DNA of 64,000 nucleotides from Polaribacter aquimarinus (GTDB lineage: Bacteria; Bacteroidota; Bacteroidia; Flavobacteriales; Flavobacteriaceae): the NCBI RefSeq assembly GCF_003129485.1, contig NZ_QFFG01000001.1:779391-843390 (forward strand), in the 5' to 3' direction. A program made the position numbers and the translations under genes. The notes beneath the pieces are model-generated. The model saw nothing but the letters and a program-made list of their open reading frames with translations, made no database searches and was not told the DNA's origin. Below, one piece after another: positions 9,754-18,523 of the stretch (the stretch's first letter is position 1; every line of letters starts with the position of its first letter).

Positions 9754-11262
9754 ATGGCGTTTCAGATTATCAATTCTATAATTTCTTGGTTTTTAAAGAA
9801 ACGTAAGCATCAAATGGAGCTGTTTTTAAAATACCCTAATGATGTTCAAGAAGAATTACTTTTTAGATTACTGCGTACAGCAAGGAACACAGAATATGGA
9901 AAGGAAAATGATTTTTCTTCCATAAAAACCTACAAAGATTTTACAGATAAAGTATCGATTCAAAAATATGAATCTTTCGAACCTTTAATTGAACGATGCA
10001 GAAAAGGAGAACAAAATATCTTTTGGCCAACACCTATAAAATGGTTTGCAAAAAGTAGCGGAACAACTAATGCTAAGAGTAAATTTATTCCTGTTTCTGA
10101 TGAAGCTTTAGAATATTGCCATATGAAAGCAGGTAAAGATATGTTGTGTTTATACATCAACAACAACCCAGAAACTCAGCTTTTCACAGGTAAAGGTTTA
10201 AAGTTAGGTGGAAGTTCTGAAGTATATAAAGACAACAATTCTTATTTCGGTGATTTATCTGCAATTATTACAGAAAACTTACCTTTTTGGGCAGATTTTA
10301 GTTCTGCTCCTAGTCAAGAAGTAGCCTTAATGAGCGAATGGGAAACCAAAATGGAAGCTATTATTGATGAAACTATTAACGAAGACATTACGAGTTTAGT
10401 GGGTGTTCCTAGTTGGATGTTGGTTTTATTACATCGTGTTTTAGAACGTACTGGAAAAAATAACATTTTAGAAGTTTGGCCTAATTTAGAAGTTTATTTT
10501 CACGGTGGTGTAAACTTTAATCCTTATAGAGAACAATACAAAAAAATAATTCCGAAAGCCGATTTTCAATACTATGAAACCTATAATGCCTCCGAAGGTT
10601 TTTTCGCAATACAAGACATGAATGGCTCTAAAGAATTATTGCTAATGTTAGACTACGGAATTTTCTATGAATTCATTCCAATGTCTGAATATAGAGGTGA
10701 AAATTCGAACGCTATTCCTTTATCAAAAGTTAAAAAAGGAATAGATTACGCTTTGATTATTACTACTAACGGTGGTTTATGGCGCTATATGATTGGTGAT
10801 ACTATTCGTTTTACATCTTTAGATCCTTATCGTATTAAAATTACAGGAAGAACAAGACATTATATTAATGTTTTTGGTGAAGAATTAAATATCGAAAATG
10901 TAGAAGATGCATTAAATCTTACTTGCGAAAAAACGGATTCTATCATTAAAGAATATACAGTTGGTCCAATTTTTATGGAAGGCAAAAATAATGGCGGACA
11001 CGAATGGATTATTGAGTTTGCCAAAGTACCTGAAAGTATTAATTATTTTACAGAAATTTTAGATAATTCTTTAAAAGCCATCAACTCAGATTATGAAGCG
11101 AAACGTTATAATAATATGACATTAGCACTCCCTAAAATTCACATTGCTAAAGAAGGTCTTTTTTATGAATGGTTAAAGAAAAAAGGCAAATTAGGCGGAC
11201 AACATAAAGTACCAAGATTGTCTAATAAAAGGGATTTTGTTGAGGAACTTTTAAAGCTATAG
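9754..11262 (+). CDS. GH3 auxin-responsive promoter family protein (acyl-adenylate-forming)
   Basis: The 502-aa protein matches the bacterial branch of the GH3 family, which belongs to the adenylate-forming superfamily. Visible blocks are WFAKSSGTTNAKSKFIP (ATP-binding P-loop-like, about residue 95), YNASEGFFAIQD (about 275) and YMIGDTIRF (about 345). Plant GH3 enzymes join amino acids to acyl hormones; bacterial substrates are unknown. Flavobacteria often carry this gene singly. The Crp/Fnr regulator gene starts one base after its stop. Confidence 0.85.
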   Translation: MAFQIINSIISWFLKKRKHQMELFLKYPNDVQEELLFRLLRTARNTEYGKENDFSSIKTYKDFTDKVSIQKYESFEPLIERCRKGEQNIFWPTPIKWFAKSSGTTNAKSKFIPVSDEALEYCHMKAGKDMLCLYINNNPETQLFTGKGLKLGGSSEVYKDNNSYFGDLSAIITENLPFWADFSSAPSQEVALMSEWETKMEAIIDETINEDITSLVGVPSWMLVLLHRVLERTGKNNILEVWPNLEVYFHGGVNFNPYREQYKKIIPKADFQYYETYNASEGFFAIQDMNGSKELLLMLDYGIFYEFIPMSEYRGENSNAIPLSKVKKGIDYALIITTNGGLWRYMIGDTIRFTSLDPYRIKITGRTRHYINVFGEELNIENVEDALNLTCEKTDSIIKEYTVGPIFMEGKNNGGHEWIIEFAKVPESINYFTEILDNSLKAINSDYEAKRYNNMTLALPKIHIAKEGLFYEWLKKKGKLGGQHKVPRLSNKRDFVEELLKL

Positions 11263-11263
11263 A

Positions 11264-11824
11264 ATGAATACTTTTTTTGAACAAAATGCAACATTACTAT
11301 TAGAAAATCCTGAGCTAGCAGAAGCTTTTCAAAAAATAATGATTTTGCAAAAATTTTCAAAAAATTCTATTTTGCACGAATCAGGAAAGGTATGTGATTA
11401 TATGTACATTATTACTTCTGGTGTTGCGCGTGTTTTTTACTACAAAGAAGATAAAGATATTACCTGTTATTTTGCTGCCGAACAAGAAACCGTTACGTGT
11501 ATTGATAGTTTTATTCAACGCAAAAAAAGCAAATACAATCTTGAAGCTTTAGAAGATTTGGAAGTTCTTAGAATAGCACATTCCGATTTAGATAATTTAT
11601 TTGAATCTCATCCAAAATACGAACACTTTGGTCGATTATTTCTACAACAACTGTACATAGATTTGGTTGAAAGAATCGATGATTTACTTTTAAAAACAGC
11701 ACAAGAGCGTTACGAAACTTTATTAGAAAAAAAACCTCATCTTTTTCAGAGAGTTGCTTCTAAACATATTGCTTCTTTTTTAGGAATGACAGCTGAAACT
11801 TTTAGCAGAGTTCGAGGAAAATAA
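11264..11824 (+). CDS. Crp/Fnr-family transcriptional regulator
   Basis: The 186-aa protein has a cyclic-nucleotide-binding-type beta-roll (about residues 25-115) and a C-terminal helix-turn-helix, HIASFLGMTAETFSRVRGK. The recognition helix carries the E-x-x-S-R pattern (ETFSR) that in FNR and CRP contacts TTGA half-sites. No cysteines suggestive of an iron-sulfur cluster are seen. A perfect palindrome containing TTGAC-N4-GTCAA lies two bases after its stop and sits upstream of the next operon, its likely target. A second regulator of the same kind lies in the cassette array at 61877. Confidence 0.85.
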   Translation: MNTFFEQNATLLLENPELAEAFQKIMILQKFSKNSILHESGKVCDYMYIITSGVARVFYYKEDKDITCYFAAEQETVTCIDSFIQRKKSKYNLEALEDLEVLRIAHSDLDNLFESHPKYEHFGRLFLQQLYIDLVERIDDLLLKTAQERYETLLEKKPHLFQRVASKHIASFLGMTAETFSRVRGK

Positions 11825-11825
11825 T

Positions 11826-11872
11826 TTCTTGACAATTGTCAAGAAGAATTCTTTTTTGGTAAAATATCTTTG
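11826..11872 (+). promoter_or_regulatory. Crp/Fnr-type operator plus -7 box of the COQ4-like operon
   Basis: Positions 11826-11845 are a perfect 20-bp palindrome, TTCTTGACAATTGTCAAGAA (TTGAC-N4-GTCAA core). Its centre (11835.5) is 29.5 bases upstream of TATCTTTG (11865-11872), which fits the Bacteroidetes -7 box TAnnTTTG. If transcription starts about five bases after the box, the operator is centred near -42, the class II activator position. The adjacent upstream regulator is the likely binder. Confidence 0.75.
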
Positions 11873-11887
11873 TAGAAATTACAAAAG

Positions 11888-12424
11888 ATGACAGTTTCAG
11901 AATCGTTACAATTTTTTTATAAAGAGAATAATTTTCCTAATGATGGTGGAGAAAGCAAAGATTTTTTTGAATTAAAATTTAAACTCTTTACTTTAAAGTT
12001 ACCAAATTCTCAATTTCGTAAAGACGTCATTCATATTCACGATATACAACATATTTTATACAATTGCGATACCACTTGGAAAGGTGAAGCTTTTATTGCT
12101 GGTTGGGAAATTGCTACTGGGTTGTGGAAACGTTTCCCTATTGGATTTTTTAGTCTATGGGCAATGGGTTTTTCTTTAGTATTTTATCCAAAAGAAGTAT
12201 TTAGAGGATATAAAGCTGGAATAAACACTAAGGGTATTATCGATTTAAAAATCGATAAAAAAACATTACTAAAGTTGTCTCTTTCCGAATTAAAAAAAAT
12301 GATTAAAAAAGATAAACAACAAAAGCTTAATTGGATAACATTTTTGTTTTGGTGTTTCATTAGTGAAATTTTCGTCTTATTTCCTTTTCTATTATTCATT
12401 GTAAGTGTTTTTTATTTTCTATGA
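11888..12424 (+). CDS. COQ4-like protein with C-terminal membrane anchor
   Basis: The 178-aa protein contains HDIQHILYNCDTTWKGE (residues 50-66), an exact match to the H-D-x2-H-x11-E metal-ligand motif of the COQ4 ubiquinone-biosynthesis family. It ends in a hydrophobic tail (about residues 155-178), and a second hydrophobic stretch lies near residues 88-103. Flavobacteria use menaquinone, so a role in ubiquinone synthesis is unlikely; action on another quinone or lipid is possible. Its stop overlaps the start of the NAD(P)H reductase gene (ATGA). It is expressed from the operator-bearing promoter just upstream. Confidence 0.65.
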   Translation: MTVSESLQFFYKENNFPNDGGESKDFFELKFKLFTLKLPNSQFRKDVIHIHDIQHILYNCDTTWKGEAFIAGWEIATGLWKRFPIGFFSLWAMGFSLVFYPKEVFRGYKAGINTKGIIDLKIDKKTLLKLSLSELKKMIKKDKQQKLNWITFLFWCFISEIFVLFPFLLFIVSVFYFL

Positions 12425-12999
12425 AAAAAATCTTAATTATAAACGGACACCCAGATCCAGAAAGCTATTGTTATGCAATTCATAATGTATACAAAAAAGG
12501 GGTATTACAATCTAATGCAGAACTCAAAGAAATAAACGTTGGAGAACTTCAATTCAATCCAAATTTAGAATTTGGCTATAAAAAAAGAACAGTGTTAGAA
12601 GCCGATTTATTAGAAGCTCAAGAAAAAATCAAATGGGCAAATCATATTGTGTGGATTTATCCTGTTTGGTGGGGTTCTTATCCTGCAATCTTAAAAGGGT
12701 TTATAGACCGTGTTTTCTTACCTGGTTTTGCATTTCAAAAAAGAGAGAACTCTGTTTGGTGGGATAAATATTTAACTGGTAAATCAGCAAGAATAATTTC
12801 TACTTTAGACCAACCAAATTGGTATTACAAATGGATAAATAAGCAGCCTAGTCATTCTGCCATAAAAAGATTAACCTTAAATTTTATAGGGATAAAGAAG
12901 GTAAAGTTTACAACTATTGGTTCTTTACGTTTATCTAAAGATTCTTACAGAAAAAATTGGCTATTAAAAGTTGAAAAGTTAGGAAAACTAAATTTATAA
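12421..12999 (+). CDS. flavodoxin-fold NAD(P)H-dependent oxidoreductase
   Basis: The 192-aa protein has the start KKILIINGHPDPESYCYA and the block IVWIYPVWWGSYPAILKGFIDRVFLPGFAF of the NQO/MdaB/KefF flavoprotein family. These enzymes reduce quinones or related electrophiles with FMN/FAD in the cytoplasm. The gene sits between a COQ4-like and a DUF3995 gene with overlapping start and stop codons. The three form a translationally coupled operon under the Crp/Fnr-type operator at 11826. Confidence 0.85.
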   Translation: MKKILIINGHPDPESYCYAIHNVYKKGVLQSNAELKEINVGELQFNPNLEFGYKKRTVLEADLLEAQEKIKWANHIVWIYPVWWGSYPAILKGFIDRVFLPGFAFQKRENSVWWDKYLTGKSARIISTLDQPNWYYKWINKQPSHSAIKRLTLNFIGIKKVKFTTIGSLRLSKDSYRKNWLLKVEKLGKLNL

Positions 13000-13430
13000 T
13001 GATGCTATTAAATATTTTATCAACCGTTTTATTTTTAACTTTTTTAACATTAGGAGTTATTCATTTTTATTGGGCTTTTGGTGGAGAATGGGCAATAAAA
13101 AATGCAATTCCGACTAAAAAAGAGAATGAAAATATCGATTTTAGACCCGGTGCTTTTATAACCTTTTTAGTAGGTGTTTTTTTAATAGCTTTTGCTTTTT
13201 TTTACCTATTTAAAAGTGATTATTTTGTAGTTGAACTTCCGAGTTGGACAAGCTATTTTTTGTGGATTTTACCATCAATATTTTTATTAAGAGCTATTGG
13301 AGACTTTAAATATGTAGGCTTTTTTAGAAGTATAAAAACTACATTATTTGCAAAGTGGGATAAAAAACTATTTTCGCCACTATGTCTATTTTTAAGTGTT
13401 TTAGGTTTTGCGATTTTGTATTTAAACTAA
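12999..13430 (+). CDS. DUF3995 membrane protein
   Basis: The 143-aa protein has four predicted membrane helices and begins with the typical DUF3995 pattern IHFYWAFGGEWAIKNAIPTK (residues 22-41), followed by RPGAFITFLVGVFL. The family's function is unknown. The start codon overlaps the stop of the reductase gene (TAATG), making it the third gene of the operon. Its end overlaps the convergent polyprenyl synthase gene by four bases. Confidence 0.8.
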   Translation: MMLLNILSTVLFLTFLTLGVIHFYWAFGGEWAIKNAIPTKKENENIDFRPGAFITFLVGVFLIAFAFFYLFKSDYFVVELPSWTSYFLWILPSIFLLRAIGDFKYVGFFRSIKTTLFAKWDKKLFSPLCLFLSVLGFAILYLN

Positions 13431-14404
13431 ACCTTCCGTTCTACAACGTAATCTATCATAGTTAACAAAGAGTCTTTGTATTCTGATTTTGGGTAGTTTT
13501 CTAAAATAGCCAATGCTTTATTTTTGTAGTCGTTCATTTTAGAAATGGTGTATTCTATTCCGCCATTTTCTTTTACAAAAGCAATAACTTCTTTAACGCG
13601 TTTCTTGTCTTTATTGTATTTTTTGATAGAATTGATTAACCAAGTTTTATCTTTTTTAGAACACGTATTCAGCGTATGAATTAATGGTAAAGTCATTTTT
13701 TGTTCCTTAATGTCGATTCCGGTAGGTTTCCCGATTTTTTCATCAGTATAATCAAACAAATCATCTTTAATTTGAAAAGCAATACCAATATATTCTCCAA
13801 ATTTTCGCATTTGCTGAACAGTATCTTGGTTTGCACCTACAGAAGCAGCTCCAATACCACAGCAAGCTGCTATTAAAGTTGCTGTCTTTTGACGAATTAT
13901 ATCAAAATAGACATCTTCAGTTATATCTAACTTACGTGCCTTTTCAATCTGCAATAATTCGCCTTCACTCATTTCACGAACAGCTATAGAAATCAATTTT
14001 AATAAGTCAAAATCTTCATTATCTATAGATAACAATAAACCTTTAGACAACAAAAAATCACCTACTAAAACAGCAATTTTATTTTTCCAAAGTGCATTTA
14101 CAGAGAAAAAACCTCTACGCCTGTTAGAGTCATCAACTACATCATCGTGCACTAAAGTTGCTGTATGAATCAATTCTACTACAGAAGCCCCTCTATACGT
14201 TCTCTCATCAAAACCGCCGTTCGAAACCATTTTTGCGACTAAAAAAACAAACATTGGTCGCATTTGTTTCCCTTTTCTTCGAACAATATAATAGGTAATT
14301 CTATTCAATAATGGAACTTTAGACAACATAGCATCTTTGAATTTCTTTTCAAAGAGTTCCATCTCTGTTTTAATAGGAAGTTTTATGAGTTCTACAGGCT
14401 TCAT
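13427..14404 (-). CDS. polyprenyl diphosphate synthase
   Basis: The protein carries both aspartate-rich motifs of trans-prenyltransferases: HDDVVDDSNRRRG (first DDxxD with its arginines) and QIKDDLFDYTDE (second). Family members extend isoprenoid chains, here probably the menaquinone side chain. I chose the ATG at 14404 (MKPVELIKLPIKTEMELF, 325 aa), the usual start in the family, over one 51 bases upstream. It converges on DUF3995 and diverges from the lipoprotein gene at 14466. Confidence 0.9.
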   Translation of the reverse strand: MKPVELIKLPIKTEMELFEKKFKDAMLSKVPLLNRITYYIVRRKGKQMRPMFVFLVAKMVSNGGFDERTYRGASVVELIHTATLVHDDVVDDSNRRRGFFSVNALWKNKIAVLVGDFLLSKGLLLSIDNEDFDLLKLISIAVREMSEGELLQIEKARKLDITEDVYFDIIRQKTATLIAACCGIGAASVGANQDTVQQMRKFGEYIGIAFQIKDDLFDYTDEKIGKPTGIDIKEQKMTLPLIHTLNTCSKKDKTWLINSIKKYNKDKKRVKEVIAFVKENGGIEYTISKMNDYKNKALAILENYPKSEYKDSLLTMIDYVVERKV

Positions 14405-14440
14405 TTGCACATCAAAAATAACTAATAATTTTGGATTGAT

Positions 14441-14448
14441 TATATTTG
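14441..14448 (+). promoter_or_regulatory. -7 promoter box for the lipoprotein gene
   Basis: TATATTTG is an exact match to the Bacteroidetes -7 consensus TAnnTTTG and ends 17 bases before the ATG at 14466. It lies in the 61-bp space between two divergent genes. Confidence 0.5.
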
Positions 14449-14465
14449 AAATCAACTTTTGAATT

Positions 14466-14984
14466 ATGTTAAAATCAATACTTTCTATACTCTTATTGTT
14501 TTCAGTTTCTGTTATTTCTTGTCAAGAAAAAAAAGACCAATTTCCAGATAATGCTCTGGGGATTTACAAAGGAGATTTAATAATTATGTCAACTAAAGGA
14601 AAACAAACCATACCTATGGAATTTCATTTACAGAAAACCGATTCAGTCCATAAATTTAAGTATGTTTTAGTTTATAATGGTTCTCCTAGAAATTATACTT
14701 TAATTGAAAAAAACAAAGAAAAAGGAATTTTTGAAGTTGATGAAAATAACGGAATTGTACTTCCTACAAAGTATGTAGATAATATTTTATACAGTTTCTT
14801 TGAAGTGCAAGGTAATTTTTTAAGCTCTCGTTTACACTTTAAAAAAGATACTTTAAATTTTGAAATTTTATTCACTAAAACCAAAAACAAAGTCACTTCA
14901 GGTGGGCTCTCTAAAGAAATACCAACGGTTTACGGTTACCCCATTAGTACAGTACAAAAAGCAATCTTAAAAAAACAGAAATAA
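14466..14984 (+). CDS. putative lipoprotein, unknown function
   Basis: The 172-aa protein has a lipoprotein signal peptide with lipobox SVISC (cysteine near residue 19). The mature part is a soluble, probably beta-rich domain (DNALGIYKGDLIIMSTKG, MEFHLQKTD, LHFKKDTLNFEILFTK). I do not recognise a family. It is a single gene with its own promoter, convergent with rlmN. Confidence 0.7.
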   Translation: MLKSILSILLLFSVSVISCQEKKDQFPDNALGIYKGDLIIMSTKGKQTIPMEFHLQKTDSVHKFKYVLVYNGSPRNYTLIEKNKEKGIFEVDENNGIVLPTKYVDNILYSFFEVQGNFLSSRLHFKKDTLNFEILFTKTKNKVTSGGLSKEIPTVYGYPISTVQKAILKKQK

Positions 14985-16025
14985 TTAAGACTTATTTGCC
15001 AATTGCCCGCAAGCAGCATCAATATCTTTACCTCTACTTCTTCTTACATTTACTGTAATATCGTGCATTTCTAAATTAGAAATGTAATTATTTATTGCAG
15101 CATTACTTGCTTGTTGAAATTCGCCATCATCTATAGGATTGTATTCTATTAAATTAACTTTACAAGGCACATATTTACAAAAATCAACTAAAGCTTTTAT
15201 GTCTTCTTTTCTGTCGTTAATTCCATCCCAAACCACATATTCGTAAGTAATTGCACGTTTTGTTTTTGCGTACCAATACTCTAAAGATTCTTTTAAATCT
15301 TTTAATGGAAAGTTTGTGTTAAAAGGCATTATTGATGTTCTAACTTCGTCTATTGCTGAATGTAAAGAAACAGCCAAATTGAATTTTACTTCTTCATCAG
15401 CCATTTTTTTAATCATTTTAGGCACACCAGATGTAGAAACAGTTATTCTTTTTGATGACATCCCTAAACCCTCTGGAGATGTTATCATCTCTATAGATTT
15501 TAATACATTTTTATAATTCATTAAAGGTTCTCCCATTCCCATAAAAACAATATTGGTCAACTTTTTATTGTGATATAATCTACTTTGTTTGTCGATAACC
15601 ACAACTTGATCATAAATTTCATCTGGGTTTAAGTTACGCATTCTTTTTAAACGAGCTGTTGCACAGAACTTACAATCTAAGCTACAACCTACTTGACTAG
15701 AAACGCAAGCGGTGGTTCTCTTTTCTGTTGGAATTAAAACAGATTCTACCACCAAACCATCGTGCAATTTAATTCCGTTTTTTATGGTGCCATCATTACT
15801 TTTTTGCATCGAATCTACTTTTATATGATTGATGACAAAATTTTCTTCCAACATTTCTCTGGTTTCTTTAGAGATGTTGGTCATCGCTTCAAAAGTATGC
15901 AAAGACTTGTTCCAAAGCCACTCATAAACTTGGTTTCCACGAAAAGCCTTGTCACCATTTTTTACAAAAAAATCGCGTAATTGGGCTTTACTTAATGCTC
16001 TTATGTCTTTCTTTTTTGATTTCAT
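14985..16025 (-). CDS. rlmN: 23S rRNA (adenine2503-C2)-methyltransferase RlmN
   Basis: The 346-aa radical-SAM enzyme has the cluster motif GCSLDCKFC (C-x3-C-x2-C, about residue 115). It has the RlmN blocks VFMGMGEPLMNY, GMSSKRITVSTSGV and, near the C-terminus, NVRRSRGKDIDAACGQLA with the second catalytic cysteine. It methylates A2503 of 23S rRNA and A37 of some tRNAs. Length is typical. A TATTTTTG promoter box sits 30 bases upstream. Confidence 0.97.
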   Translation of the reverse strand: MKSKKKDIRALSKAQLRDFFVKNGDKAFRGNQVYEWLWNKSLHTFEAMTNISKETREMLEENFVINHIKVDSMQKSNDGTIKNGIKLHDGLVVESVLIPTEKRTTACVSSQVGCSLDCKFCATARLKRMRNLNPDEIYDQVVVIDKQSRLYHNKKLTNIVFMGMGEPLMNYKNVLKSIEMITSPEGLGMSSKRITVSTSGVPKMIKKMADEEVKFNLAVSLHSAIDEVRTSIMPFNTNFPLKDLKESLEYWYAKTKRAITYEYVVWDGINDRKEDIKALVDFCKYVPCKVNLIEYNPIDDGEFQQASNAAINNYISNLEMHDITVNVRRSRGKDIDAACGQLANKS

Positions 16026-16054
16026 TTATGCTGAACTTGATTCAGTATCTTTTG

Positions 16055-16062
16055 CAAAAATA
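16055..16062 (-). promoter_or_regulatory. -7 promoter box for rlmN
   Basis: On the minus strand this reads TATTTTTG, fitting TAnnTTTG, 30 bases upstream of the rlmN start. It directly follows the queA terminator hairpin and forms part of that terminator's T-rich tail. Confidence 0.4.
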
Positions 16063-16063
16063 C

Positions 16064-16092
16064 AAAACCTCGCAATAAACTTGCGAGGTTTT
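16064..16092 (-). terminator. intrinsic terminator downstream of queA
   Basis: AAAACCTCGCAA (16064-16075) and TTGCGAGGTTTT (16081-16092) form a perfect 12-bp stem with a 5-base loop. On the minus strand it is followed by a T-rich run. It lies between queA and rlmN, both minus-strand genes, so it would end queA transcription. Confidence 0.85.
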
Positions 16093-16115
16093 AGAGTTTC
16101 AATATTGGTATCAAA

Positions 16116-17165
16116 TTATATGATTAACATAGCATCTCCATAAGAAGAGAATCTATATTTTTCTTTTACTGCTACTTTATAAGCTTCCATTAAAAAATCA
16201 TATCCAGCAAATGCTGCGGCTTGCATCATTAAAGTAGATTTTGGCAAATGAAAATTAGTAATCATTGCATTGGCAATACTAAAATCGTAAGGAGGAAAAA
16301 TAAACTTGTTGGTCCAACCTTCGTAAGCATTTAATTGCTGATTAGAAGAAACTGAAGATTCTATAGTTCTCATTACCGTTGTACCTACTGCACAAACTTT
16401 TCTTTTCTCTGCTTTGGCTTTATTTATCTTTTCTGCAGATGCTGCAGGAATAATAATTTGTTCAGAATCCATTTTATGCTTAGACAAATCTTCTACTTCT
16501 ACAGGACTAAATGTACCTAAACCTACATGCAAAGTAGTTTCTGCAAAATCTACCCCTTTAATTTCTAAACGTTTTAATAAGTGTTTAGAAAAATGTAATC
16601 CTGCTGTAGGAGCTGCAACTGCACCTTCATGCTTTGCATAAATGGTTTGGTATCGTTCTTCATCTTCTGGCTCTACAGCTCTATTAATAGCTTTAGGCAA
16701 TGGCGTTTCACCAAGTTCTACTAATTTTGTTCTAAATTCCTCATAAGAACCATCAAACAAAAAACGTAAAGTTCTTCCTCTAGAAGTTGTATTGTCTATT
16801 ACCTCGGCTACCAGGCTATCGTCTTCGCCAAAAAACAACTTATTTCCTATTCTTATTTTTCTTGCAGGATCTACCAAAACATCCCATAATCTATTTTCTG
16901 CATTAAGTTCTCTTAATAAAAAAACTTCGATTCTTGCACCCGTTTTTTCTTTATTACCATACATTCTAGCAGGAAAAACCTTGGTATTATTCAACATCAT
17001 GATATCACCTTCATCAAAGTAATTAATAACGTCTTTAAAAAGTTTGTGTTCTATGGTGCCTTCTTTTCTATTTAATACCATTAAACGAGACTCATCTCTG
17101 TGTTCTACTGGGTACTGTGCTAATAATTCTTCTGGTAAGTCAAATTCAAAATTCGATAATTTCAT
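16116..17165 (-). CDS. queA: S-adenosylmethionine:tRNA ribosyltransferase-isomerase QueA
   Basis: The 349-aa protein starts [19 protein letters not shown], a family hallmark. It contains [51 protein letters not shown] and [16 protein letters not shown]. QueA makes epoxyqueuosine in tRNA from preQ1-tRNA and SAM. Length and motifs are complete. It has a promoter at 17189-17220 and a terminator at 16064. Confidence 0.97.
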   Translation of the reverse strand: MKLSNFEFDLPEELLAQYPVEHRDESRLMVLNRKEGTIEHKLFKDVINYFDEGDIMMLNNTKVFPARMYGNKEKTGARIEVFLLRELNAENRLWDVLVDPARKIRIGNKLFFGEDDSLVAEVIDNTTSRGRTLRFLFDGSYEEFRTKLVELGETPLPKAINRAVEPEDEERYQTIYAKHEGAVAAPTAGLHFSKHLLKRLEIKGVDFAETTLHVGLGTFSPVEVEDLSKHKMDSEQIIIPAASAEKINKAKAEKRKVCAVGTTVMRTIESSVSSNQQLNAYEGWTNKFIFPPYDFSIANAMITNFHLPKSTLMMQAAAFAGYDFLMEAYKVAVKEKYRFSSYGDAMLII

Positions 17166-17188
17166 ACGTATATTTCTTATAAAGGCAG

Positions 17189-17220
17189 CAAATATACGAT
17201 ATCGAAATAGGCGTTGTCAA
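17189..17220 (-). promoter_or_regulatory. promoter of queA
   Basis: On the minus strand, TTGAC (complement of 17216-17220) is followed 19 bases later by TATATTTG (complement of 17189-17196). This fits the Bacteroidetes -33/-7 pattern TTG...TAnnTTTG. The box lies 24 bases before the queA start codon. Confidence 0.6.
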
Positions 17221-17231
17221 GTGTTTGACAA
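17214..17231. repeat. inverted repeat overlapping the queA -33 element
   Basis: TTGTCAA (17214-17220), a 4-base spacer and TTGACAA (17225-17231) form a perfect inverted repeat just after the aroA stop. It covers the queA -33 element, so it could be an operator. There is no T-run, so a terminator role for aroA is less likely. Confidence 0.45.
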
Positions 17232-17237
17232 GATAAT

Positions 17238-18467
17238 TTAGAGTTTATCTATTTTAATACCAATTTGTTGCATGTCTTCCCAAAATTTTTGGTATGATTT
17301 TGTAACAACTTCAGCGTCTAAAATTTTTATTGGAACTCGTAAAGCTAAAGGTGCAAATGCCATTGCCATTCTATGGTCGTTATAGGTCTCTATAGCAATA
17401 TTTTTATTGATTTCTGATGATTTCTCTAAATGCAAACTTTTATCAGTTACAGAAATTGATGCTCCTAATTTGGTTAACTCATTTTGTAATGCTACTAACC
17501 TGTCTGTTTCCTTTATTTTTAGGGTATGCAAGCCAATTAAATCACACGAAATCCCTTCAGAAAAACAAGTAACTGCAATTGTCTGTGCAATATCTGGAGC
17601 ATTTTTTAAGTCTAACCTTAACACTTCTTTTTTAGTTTCACTTTCCTTTTTTAAAGTGATAAAATGCTTGCCAAAAGTGGTAGAAACCCCAAAGTGTTTA
17701 TAGATTTCAGACAAACAAGAATCTCCCTGTAAACTTTCTTTTTTGTAAGCCGACAATTGTATAGTAGACCCAATTTCTGATAACGCAACAATTGAGTAAA
17801 AATAACTAGCAGAAGACCAATCGGATTCTACTACTACAATTTGATTTTTTATGGTTTTCTTTGGTTGTACTTTTATAATATTATCTTCAAAACTAGTTTC
17901 AATTCCTAATTGATTTAGTAAACTCAATGTCATATTTATATATGGAATTGACGTTATTTTACCAACCAACTCCACTTCTAAACCATTTTCTAATTTTGAC
18001 GCAATTAATAATAATGAGGAAATATATTGGCTGCTTACATTTCCGTTTATGGAAACTTGATTTTTGGTAATTTTTTTTCCTTTAATTCTTATTGGAGGAT
18101 AACCTACTTTCTCTTTGTAAGAAATTTCTGCTCCTAAATCTTTTAACGCATTTACTAAAATCTCGATAGGCCTGTTTTGCATTCTTTCAGAACCAGTTAA
18201 AACCACTTCTCTATTTTCTTTTACAGCAAAATAAGAAGTTAAAAATCGCATTGCTGTTCCTGCATGACCAATATTTACAACTTCTTCTTTTGTAGAAAGC
18301 GCGTGTTGCATGTGAACAGAATCATCCGAATCTGATAAATTTTCAATTTTAATTTCTGGAAATAAGGTTTGAAGAATTAACAATCTATTCGATTCACTCT
18401 TAGAACCAGAAATGGTAATTTCTTCACTTATTTTTTTATCCGCTAAAACATTTAACAATATGTCCAT
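17238..18467 (-). CDS. aroA: 3-phosphoshikimate 1-carboxyvinyltransferase (EPSP synthase)
   Basis: The 409-aa protein joins phosphoenolpyruvate to shikimate-3-phosphate in aromatic amino-acid synthesis. Visible family blocks are ISGSKSESNRLLILQ, IGHAGTAMRFLTSYF, QNRPIEILV, KETDRLVALQNELTKLGA and TYNDHRMAMAFAPLALR. The glycine-rich loop reads HAGTAMR, a common Bacteroidetes variant. It diverges from the BNR-repeat gene downstream on the map. Confidence 0.95.
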   Translation of the reverse strand: MDILLNVLADKKISEEITISGSKSESNRLLILQTLFPEIKIENLSDSDDSVHMQHALSTKEEVVNIGHAGTAMRFLTSYFAVKENREVVLTGSERMQNRPIEILVNALKDLGAEISYKEKVGYPPIRIKGKKITKNQVSINGNVSSQYISSLLLIASKLENGLEVELVGKITSIPYINMTLSLLNQLGIETSFEDNIIKVQPKKTIKNQIVVVESDWSSASYFYSIVALSEIGSTIQLSAYKKESLQGDSCLSEIYKHFGVSTTFGKHFITLKKESETKKEVLRLDLKNAPDIAQTIAVTCFSEGISCDLIGLHTLKIKETDRLVALQNELTKLGASISVTDKSLHLEKSSEINKNIAIETYNDHRMAMAFAPLALRVPIKILDAEVVTKSYQKFWEDMQQIGIKIDKL

Positions 18468-18523
18468 TCTAAAAATTGATTTTAATTCTTACTTTTAGTG
18501 TTCTAATCAACAACTTACCAACA

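Noticed and set aside
16029..16045. CTGAA/TTCAG inverted sequence before rlmN as a mobile repeat
   Set aside because: Only one copy is in the window and the arms are short, so nothing firm can be said.
17214..17231. Same operator class as the Crp/Fnr sites
   Set aside because: The arms are in the opposite order (TTGTCAA..TTGACAA rather than TTGAC..GTCAA), so it is not the same site.
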